Shown here piece by piece: positions 55,516-64,000 of a stretch of 64,000 bases of DNA. Where the stretch lies: NCBI GenBank assembly GCA_904066235.2, contig CAJFCV020000005.1, positions 7,125,501-7,189,500 on the forward strand. Reading direction: 5' to 3'. Every line of letters begins with the position of its first letter. Position 1 is the stretch's first letter. The DNA is from Bursaphelenchus xylophilus (taxonomy: Eukaryota; Nematoda; Chromadorea; Rhabditida; Aphelenchoididae). The position numbers and the translations under genes were made by a program. The notes beneath the pieces are model-generated. The model was not told the origin of the DNA. It saw only the letters and a program-made list of their open reading frames with translations, and did no database searches.

Positions 55516-56206
55516 TGGATGCAAAAAAAATTCGTTCGGTTTTTTGACAAATTTCATTAAACAAAAAAACAATAAACATAACAACAAATTAACAATTATG
55601 TATTCTCCGTTACTGTTTACGACCTCCTCCCACTTCTCGACCTATTTGCCGTAACTTCTTTTTTGATTTTGTTCGTGAGGCACCCAAGCTCCGAGTTTTT
55701 GAATAAAGCCCATTGATTGAAGGTGGTTGGAGACAGTCGTCGTACCGCAGCCCATTCTTTGGGCCAATTCCCGCGTTGTTTGGCGCGCATCCTCCTTCAA
55801 AAGTGCGATCAGATGTTCTTCGTCGAATTCTGTAGGTCGTCCACTGCGAGGCGCGTCGTCGAGCTCAAAGTCGCCCTTCTTGAACTTTGCAAACCATCTG
55901 TGTACTGCGCTCCGGCCTATGACACCTCCATACACGCTGCAAATTTCCCGAGCGGCTTCGGCAGCTTTTTGTCCTCGATGAAAAGCGAAAAAAAGCAGGT
56001 GTCGCAAATGCAAATTTTTGCCTCCTGGATAGTCCATTTTTGTGTCTGAAAAACAGCAGAAAATTAAATTTTCAAAAAAAAACCAAAAACAGTTTTGCAG
56101 AAGAGAAAAAGCTGTATCGAATAAAAATATTATACACTTTGCCAAACAACAAACAATCGTTGTAAAACAAAACAAAAAAAACGAACGAACTTTCTTTACG
56201 ACCCAA
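55516..56206 (-). mobile_element. Internally deleted mariner-family element
   Basis: About 690 bp. The right end (minus-strand start) reads TTGGGTCGTAAAGAAAGTTC and the left end is an imperfect inverted copy (ATGGATGCAAAAAAAATTCG); both continue into TTCGTTCGKTTTTTT. TA follows at both sides. Only the first 131 codons of transposase fit inside, compared with about 345 in a full mariner, so the catalytic half was lost by deletion. It is a different mariner lineage from the one at 32087. Confidence 0.75.
55642..56037 (-). pseudogene. Mariner transposase, DNA-binding half only
   Basis: An uninterrupted frame of 131 codons from ATG 56035-56037. It has the two helix-turn-helix motifs of mariner transposases: the first around GGVIGRSAVHRWFAKFKKGD, a linker DAPRSGRPTEFDEEHL with the GRP (AT-hook-like) motif, and the second around TTRELAQRMGCGTTTVSNHL. 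It ends KLGAWVPHEQNQKRSYGK, just after the WVPHEL motif, before the first catalytic Asp. The frame is intact, so it could still make a DNA-binding protein. Expression is unknown. Confidence 0.75.
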
Positions 56207-56304
56207 TATTATACATTTATGCATAGTCAAAAAATTTATTAAAAATCTGAAGATATAAAATTAAGTGTACAGAGACCGATATAAGTGTACAAATGACCAG
56301 TGCT

Positions 56305-59300
56305 CTACTCGTTTTCCTTGGCCAAATAATTCTCGGGGGGCCCTTCTGACATGACCGCTCCATTGGCCATTTCGATCACCCAATCATAATGTTCAATGCC
56401 TTTCATCCGGTGGACAATAGAGAGGACTGTAGCTGTCTCCAGTTTTCGTCTGATTATATTATTCATCGTCAAGTGGGTGGCATCATCCATATGAGCGGTG
56501 GCTTCATCGATTAGGACAATCTAAAAGATAATACAAAAATTGCAATACTTTTGCTTACTTTAGGTTTAGAGAGGACTAATCTGCAGACCTGGATGATCTG
56601 ACGTTCTCCATAAGAGAAGTTAGCCCCGCCTTCGATGACTTCCGCTTCCAATCCTCCACATCGCTCTAGCCATAAACCTAAATTAATATGATTTTTAGAC
56701 CCTTCCACCTTTATTTTTCCCTTAAAAATCAATAAAAAATAACTTACGCAATCCTGCGACTTCAATTAGTTCCAAAATCTCAATATCAGTTACGCCTTCA
56801 TTATTCAATTTTATATTCTCCTTTATGGTTCCCGAAAATAAAAACGGCGTCTGATTGACTACTCCAAACAAAGATCTGACTGCTTTGGGATCCAGTTGAC
56901 TTATATCGACCGTCCCATCAATAAAAATCTTCCCGCTTTCAATTGAATGGGCTTTGAGAAGGGCCTAAAATACCTACTACAATATAAAAAATATGTTATA
57001 CCTGGAATAAACTACTCTTTCCGGCTCCAGTTCTCCCAATAATCGCTACTCTTTTCCCGGCTTCTATATGGAACGTGACATGAGATAGGGCTTGAGGGAG
57101 ATGGGAGGCATATCGGAGACAAACCCCGATGAAATCGATCTGCCCTTTGGCCGAGCGACAGTACTAAATTACCATAAAAAATTGCCACACTACTCACCAA
57201 GAACCGATCGACATTCTCCGTTTCCTGATTCGTCTCTTCCATGGGTATCGTGTGTATATAATCCATGATTCTCTCCACCGACACCAATTCCTTCTCCGTG
57301 TCAATAAAGGAGGACAAAAGACTGTTGAGGACATTGGTCATGGTCAACGCATACGTAATGGCCAATCCAATCAGTCCGCTTTCCACTGAATGCAGATGAT
57401 TTTCGAGGACGGCAATGAAAGCGATCGCCGATATCATGACCACAGCCAGAAATTGTAATCGAATTGAGAGCCATTGAGAGGCCGCCAGGTTTGTGTATTG
57501 AGCGCTGAGGTTGTCTTCCAAAAGATTTCGGAGTTTCTCCATGAATCTGGTCGTAAAGCGGAAGGCTCGGATCGTAACAAGTCCCGAGACCGTGTCGGAA
57601 ATATGGCCATACAAGGGGGATAAGGTTAGCGATGTAATCCTCTTCACTTCACATGTTGTATAGCGATAATACCTCTAAACATACAATATACAATACCAGA
57701 ATTGCCCCAAAAAATTTTATAAAAAACCTAAATGTCACCTGGATCATATAGTAGATGACAAAAATGACAATAACTATAGGTATTAGATATGGTAACGCCC
57801 AGATGGTTAATATCAGGGCTCCCAGAAGATTCAGCAAAGATGCCAGACATATATTCAGCTGGAATGGCAATGAGTCATCCACCATGTAAACATCAGAACA
57901 TAATCGATTCACCACTCGACCAAAGGGAGTCACTTCCCACCAGGATACGGTAGACTAAATCAATATTATAAATGTTGAATTTAGTCAACTCACAGCAAAT
58001 ACCCTGCTCAATAAACTCTCATGGATATTCTTTGCGGCAATTACGCCGCCTTTTGCGAATAAAAACGCCCGAAGCAAGGTAAATATTGTATTCAAGCCGG
58101 CAATTGCAACATAAACACTTAGGAAGTACTGGGCCTCGTTGTAATCGTCGTGGTTCATCAAATTTGGTTCTCTTTCCATTGACAGGAACCTGTAGGTACA
58201 ACAATATCAATAAACCTCAAAAAAAATTTAAAAAACTCAAAATTAAATAAGCTTACACGTGATTAAAGGTATCGCTTCCATTATAAGTTGTGTTCAAAGT
58301 CCATTTACTCAGCCAGGCATCGGCCAAATTCTTGGTTACTTGCATACAAAGCAAGGCCAATCCCACCAAAATTGAGAAGGCAAATCCAACATTTTCGAGG
58401 TAAAACCAGTACACATCCATTTTGACAGTTCCCTTTTCCATTTGTTCACTTACGACTGGAGAAACGAATTCCGGGTTCTCCATTAATCGGCCTTCTTCAC
58501 TTTCATTGTCGGACAAAACTAAAGGAATCTCGTCAGTCTCTTCTTCCACAACACTAGATGTGGATGGTTGGTCTGGAGGTGGTGGAGTGATCTCATCAAA
58601 ACTTGCGACTCTTCCAAAAGTATCCAAATTCACCACATAATCCACCTCTTTGAGGAATTCCGAATTATGGGTGGCTACTATAACAAGCTTGTTTTTCTCT
58701 CTAAGAAGCCCTTGAATAGCGTTCTTCCATACGAAACGGCCAACCTTCTGATCCAAAGAGGCAAAGGGATCATCAATAATGTACACATCGTTTTCCTGAA
58801 ACAATTTGTATCAGATGGTCATGGATAATATAAAAAATTAAATACAATAAAGTTACTCACATGATAAATCGCCCTAGCCAGCGCTAATCTGGCACGTTGT
58901 CCTCCACTTAGAGTCGTTCCTTCATCTGCTATTACATACTGATCACCTCCAGGCATCCTCTGAAACAAGGTCGCAAATAATAAAATTTTGATCAACATTG
59001 AATCACAAAAAACTTTTCATACCTCAATATCACTCAACAAGGCTGTAACTTTCAACACCTTGTAGTAAAATGCCTCATTCATAGGACTTCCACATAATAT
59101 ATTCTCCCTGATCGTCCCTCTTCTCACCCAATTCTCTTGTCCAACATACGCAAACCCTTCATGCACTGTAGATTGTCGTATTTTAATCGTGGTTTTCAAT
59201 GGAACTCCCCTGATCGAGGATTGCTCATCAATTGGCACCATCGTTTCCCCCAATATACCCAATAATAGCGTTGTTTTTCCTGACGCCACACCTCCAGAGA

Positions 59301-61678
59301 CCCCAATAATCATGCCCTTATTGCCGACAAAGTTGATCCCACTAACTGCAAACCCATTATTCCATTCGAATCTGGCATCTTCCAACACTAAGAGCTGGTC
59401 GCTACCTAAAAATATTGAGTACTTAGACCTCTACAACGCAATTATATTATCCATTATATTAACAAAAAAAAGAAGACCCACTCTCAGTTAATGAGTAAAT
59501 ACAATGTAAAGGCATCGTGTCCAACGCGAAGAACCTATCCATTCTCTTTTTTGACACTTGCGCTTCAATCAGAGAGTTCAGGACCCAAGGGAATGCATTC
59601 AATGGCAAGATTAGAATATTCACCAAGGCCAGCGAGGTAAAAACTTTGGCTGCCGTCAGCGTTTCTCCCATGATCATGGTGTAAGTAGTCAAAATAGTAA
59701 TTGTAATCAGCAAAGGAGCAGAGGCCCATAAATATACGCATACTGCATCCAAATATTTTCGGTATTTTAGGCATCTCAGCTCATTCTGACGGATCTGATC
59801 GATCTTCTTCTCGAAAAAGGGCTCCCAATTTGAAAGTTTTACAATTCTCATGGCTCGGAGGACTTCTTGGACCAACTGTAATATCAACATTTAAAAAATT
59901 GACATCAAGCACAATATAATTCTTTAAAAATTCTTTGCCAAAAATATACCAGACCTTAAGTCTTTGGTCCTTGAACTCCATTAAACTTTTGGACATCTTC
60001 CCGATCTTCGAGGCGATGTAATTATTCAACGGGATCATCAATATTGCGCAAAACAACCCGGAAAAGAAGGCAAGCCCCATCTAAAAACATAGTTAAAAAT
60101 CGTAAAAAAATACCAAATAACAAATTACCACCAACCTCTCGATATAACAAGTACAAGGCGATCATAATATTGACGGGCATACTCCAGAAGGCGTGGAAAG
60201 AAGTGACAAACGCGACGATTCGATCCAGATCCGTGGACATAAAGTTGATAATCTCCCCAGTCGAGAAATGGGCAAGCTGATTCTGAGGGAGAGTAAGAAC
60301 TTTGTCATAGAGAGCGACCAAAGTGGCACATCTCACTTTGAGGGCGATCTTATTCATTTGGAAATTGAAGGTAAAGTCACAAACGGCCGAGGAAAAGGAG
60401 CAAATCATCATTAGAAAGGCATAGAGAAATCCCATATTCTAAAATTACAAATGATTTTTAGTGACAAAACCTAAAATACGAAACTATCTTTAGTTAAATT
60501 GATTTTAACTTACATCAGGATCTCCATTTTCCAGACAAACAATAAGAAGATGAAGCAAAACTGGACCAGCAAACGTCAAAAGATCTGCCATTAACCTTAG
60601 AATGCCTAAGGAAAAGTATTTTAATCCAAAAGTTCTGAGTAATCCAACGAATAAACTGAACTTTTGGTCATCAACAAACTCATCCGGAGCATTTTGAAAA
60701 AATAATTTCTCGATTCGAATAACTCTCAGCGATGGGGGTACCCGGAATAAATTTGTAATCTAAAAACAAAAAATATTGAATTTAAAAAGACGACTTACAT
60801 TCTTCAATTGTCCTTTGTAACCTTTGACAATCAAAGGATTGACCCAACAAAAGAACAATTTGGAGAAGAAACCCGCTCCCTCATCGCCATTCTCATCCAA
60901 ATACACGGACTCTGTATCCAACATTTGAACAAAAGGATTCTCGGATCTAAAATCATTAAAATATTCACCGTGGTAATCAATTTGGTACCTTCTTACCGAT
61001 ACATCATGAATTCGTAGACTTGAAGGACAATATTGCATAAATGTGAGATCCCAACAAACAGATATCCATAGGTCTGGTAGTGACGAAAAGACAACAACCG
61101 CACTCTTTGATATGTGATGATGATTAACAAAAAGCCACAGAAAGTGTAAGGAATGGACAAACTCCTTCGCCGTATCCATCTAAACGATGATATAACTGTG
61201 GGAAGTGCCAGCTCTGTTCGCCTAATTCAATGACTCACACATTGTTTCTAACCGCTATCCAATAAACGCTTCCATAAGCCAAAAATACGGTTCCAATAAT
61301 AAATTGCTCGAAATTCAGCAACGGATTCAGCGAGAATTTACCGGTCAAAGTGAAGATAAAATAACCCAGATACAAAAGTACTGTATTTACAACGATGAAA
61401 ACTCGAAAGTACAGTAAGACTCTGATCCCAGAAGAAGAAATTAGCGCCGAGGAGGTCTAAACATCGAAAAAAATGATAAAATTACTTACAGTTTTAAACA
61501 TGGCCAATACACAGAAGAATAAGAGTACGGTGTGCAAGCAGACGACGGTACCGAATTCGGCGCACGGTTTTAGTGTCCATTCTGTCGTGTTTACCAAGTA
61601 TTTTGACCAAAAATTGGCCGAATACCGATCAAATCCACATAATTCTTCCGTACTTTTGCTGAGAAGGTACTCAATCAT
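56305..61678 (-). CDS. ABCC-family (MRP) ABC transporter, full length
   Basis: A multidrug-resistance-type exporter of glutathione conjugates or organic anions. The ATG at 61676-61678 is the first in frame. The N-terminal region (TMD0-like) has several membrane segments, including VVCLHTVLLFFCVLAMF. TMD1 follows (MGFLYAFLMMICSFSSAVCD; GLAFFSGLFCAILMIPLNNY). NBD1 has Walker A GVASGKTT, signature LSGGQRARLALARA and Walker B VYIIDDPFASLD, with Asp where the catalytic Glu should be, as in other ABCC proteins. A Pro/Ser/Glu-rich linker leads to TMD2 and NBD2 (Walker A IGRTGAGKSS, signature FSYGERQ, Walker B plus Glu LIDEAT, H-loop VHR). TAG is at 56305-56307. About 20 exons are split by introns of 40-60 bp. 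The layout suggests an MRP with the extra N-terminal domain; I cannot choose between subfamilies. It shares a 272-bp divergent promoter with CDK12. Confidence 0.87.
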
Positions 61679-61950
61679 TATCACGGACTTTGATTCTCCC
61701 TTTCATGAGAATCAGAAGGCTATTTCGAGGTCCGTTCTCCAGATTTTGTTTATTTTTATTTCTTTTTCCAAAATTTTTGGCCAAAAATTATTCTATTTTC
61801 CGTGTCCTGAGACGAAAACTTTCCGCGCCAGAAATAGTTGTTTCTCGTTGAAAAATATAAGAATTTTTATTTCGTTCCCGACAATTTGTCTTCTTGACCG
61901 TCCGCAAAGTGGAGGTCGATCGCTTGTTGGACGAGCCCTTGGGCGCTTTT
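61679..61950. promoter_or_regulatory. Divergent promoter, ABCC transporter / CDK12
   Basis: 272 bp between the two start codons. It contains T-rich stretches (61741-61800) and no clear TATA box. Both promoters must lie here unless untranslated first exons lie elsewhere. Confidence 0.4.
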
Positions 61951-64000
61951 ATGTCCCCAAAGTCAAGGTCAAAGGAGGACGAACGGAGGTCAAAGGAGAA
62001 GGATCCCACCCCATCTTCCCATCATCACCGTTCGTCCCGACATTCCAATGACCGAAAGAAGGATCGAAAAAAGTCAAGATCTCCTCGAAGAAGCCGACAG
62101 TACAGTGTGTCTCCAAAACGGTGAGCATTTAATTATTCATGGTGTTGAAGTTTAGAGGAATTTGACGTTAGTTGTTTTGATTCTAATGTTTCATTATTTA
62201 CAATCCGATGGTTTGACCTTTATTTGTATTTGATTGTTCGTTTTCAGACGATCTTTGTCTAGAAGCAGATCTCCTCTGAGGGCGAGCTCAGCTCGGAAGC
62301 ATCGAGATGAAGAGAATGGACACAGAAGGCGTCACGACTCTAGAGCTCAGTCAAAATCGGCTAGTAGGCATCGATATTACAAGAGAACACCCTCTCCTCG
62401 GAACAGTTCGTAAGTTTTTATTCTTCCTTTATATGGTGTTTAGATCAAATGATTATCGTCGAAAAGATCGGAGAGAAAAGGATCGAAGGACAAGAAAAAG
62501 GTCCCGGGGACGACAGAGCTCTTCAGAATCTACGGATAGCACCACGTCCTCTTCTCCTTCACCTGCTCCAGTGAGTGTTATCTTAATTTCATCTTTTTTA
62601 AAGTTTATTTTAGTTTAAGGTTTCGTATTTTAGGTGAAAACCAACAATATAAAACCCAAGAACGGTCCAATAGCCGTTCCTCCTCCAGTGCCGCCAATAT
62701 TAGCCTCAAGCTCGGTGATATCAGCGTATAATATGACAACACTGATGGAGCCACCAGTAGTGCCTCTTCCAAGTTATGTGAGTTGCCATGTGTGCAGTTA
62801 TTATTATTTATTTCAACTTTTATAGTGTGGTAATATAAATTACGTACATTCCGCAACAACATTTCAACTTCTTCCGCCTCCCCCGCCCCCTCCTCCACCT
62901 GGAGTGGACCCAATTATTGATCTTCCCCCACCTCCGCCCCCGTCCACACCTCCGCCGCCAGAACCTCCGAGACATCACACTGATCCAAATATGAATGCCA
63001 TGAGCAATATATTGAATTCTAAGAATTTACGGAGTAATTTCACAAGTCCCTTGGTGATGAGAAGACTTATGAGCCAGAAAGTGGTGTAAGTTTAATGATT
63101 TTGACGAAGGTTTTGAATTTTCCAAATTTATTTTGCATATTTAGGGTATACAAGAAGGATAATATCGCCGATCTTCCCTCTTATTGGGGCCGAATGACCC
63201 TCGCCGATTATAAAATCGAATCTCAAGTGGGAGAGGGGACTTATGGACAAGTTTATAAGGCCCGGAATAGTCGAAATTGTAAGAATTTTATACGAGTAAT
63301 TGAATGGTCTCTTGGGGAGCGGTTTTGAATAATATGAATAATTTCAGCGCAGTTGGTTGCGTTGAAAAAGGTCCGATTGGAGAACGAAAAGGACGGATTC
63401 CCCATCACGGCGGTCAGAGAAATCAAATTGTTGAGGAAATTGGATCATCAGAATATTGTAAAGTTACTGGACATAATCACCGAAAGCCCCGCCGACAAGA
63501 AAAAAGATATTAGTAAGAGATTTTGGGTCAAGTAGAATATAAGAGTTCGTTTTCCAATTCAAGCTTCATTTTTAGGCGCGTTTTATTTGGTTTTTGAGTA
63601 CGTGGACCATGATTTGAATGGTCTTTTGGAGTCGCAACTGGTCACTTTCAACGAGCAGACCTGTGCCGCTCTCTTCAAACAACTTTTGTTAGCTTTACAA
63701 CATTGTCATTCTAATAATCTGCTCCACCGAGATTTAAAATGCGCTAATATTTTGGTCAACAACAAGTAAGGGAATTTTTTTGTATCTTACGTTAGATTTT
63801 GACTTTTTATTTGTATAACTGTAGTGTGTAATATAAAATTTCGAAATATTTTTACTATCCTGACTCATTCTTATTTCTTCTTCGTTTCAGAGGCGAGTTG
63901 AAACTTGGAGATTTTGGTTTGGCCCGGATATACACAACAAAGAGCAGGTTATACACGAATCGGGTCATCACTTTGTGGTATCGACCTCCAGAGCTTTTAC
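61951..64000 (+). CDS. cdk-12: CDK12/CDK13 transcription-elongation kinase, 3' end missing
   Basis: The CDK12/13 orthologue pairs with cyclin K and phosphorylates Ser2 of the RNA polymerase II C-terminal domain. The start [18 protein letters not shown] (ATG 61951) opens an Arg/Ser-rich domain ([32 protein letters not shown]), followed by Pro-rich blocks ([29 protein letters not shown]), as in all CDK12 proteins. The kinase domain begins near 63210: Gly loop [15 protein letters not shown] lysine [14 protein letters not shown] (the PITAIRE helix with Val for Ile), [16 protein letters not shown], and the activation segment [16 protein letters not shown] containing the Thr activated by CAK. The window ends inside the exon just after this. 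At least eight exons are visible, with exon 1 at 61951-62120. Confidence 0.92.

Noticed and set aside
1..64000. CRISPR arrays, rRNA genes, bacterial operons
   Set aside because: No regularly spaced direct repeats, no rRNA-like conserved blocks, and every recognised gene has spliceosomal introns.

Overview
The window reads as nuclear DNA of a nematode. The protein genes are broken by many short introns (often 35-60 bp) with GTAAG donors and the nematode TTTTCAG/TTTTAG acceptor, several start codons sit 1-4 bases after an acceptor-like AG (suggesting spliced-leader trans-splicing), and the gene set is typical of nematodes (patched-related protein, nematode-style MAP2K7/MEK-1, mariner elements). 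I cannot name the species. All gene models below were joined by hand from reading frames and splice signals; exon joins were checked for phase in most genes.

Layout. 1-5.9 kb is a compact transcription-factor cluster: the 3' part of a TFIIIC subunit (GTF3C3-like), an unrecognised minus-strand helical protein, and a complete TAF11. From 5.97 to 20.05 kb four minus-strand genes follow one another: an unrecognised protein with a duplicated aromatic motif, an SLC41-type Mg2+ transporter, a secreted matrix metalloproteinase with a complete hemopexin domain, and a patched-related (PTR) membrane protein whose start codon lies directly after a trans-splice-like acceptor 210 bp behind the metalloproteinase stop. 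20.05-30.1 kb is a gene desert. 30.1-34.5 kb holds an extended short-chain dehydrogenase/reductase and, facing it, a MAP2K7/MEK-1 kinase whose last intron contains a complete but decayed mariner transposon. 34.5-48.1 kb is a second gene desert carrying two palindromic mobile-element candidates: a 602-bp element with 130-bp inverted repeats around a tRNA-like Pol III unit, and a 453-bp element built of GGCTCC/GGAGCC repeats. 48.1-52.2 kb is a Smaug (SAMD4) RNA-binding protein. 53.4-54.8 kb is a secretory-pathway kinase resembling PKDCC/VLK. 55.5-56.2 kb is an internally deleted mariner that keeps only the transposase DNA-binding half. 56.3-61.7 kb is a full ABCC (MRP) transporter. 61.95 kb to the end is the 5' part of CDK12/13.

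Themes. Transcription and RNA control dominate (TFIIIC, TFIID, CDK12, Smaug), next to extracellular and membrane functions (MMP, PTR, VLK-like kinase, MRP, SLC41). The two deserts lie between divergent genes (unknown/SDR; MEK-1/Smaug) and probably hold long promoters, upstream exons and repeats. The most novel-looking material is the repeat content: the Pol III-cored fold-back element, the GGAGCC fold-back element, and a dispersed repeat of at least four copies.
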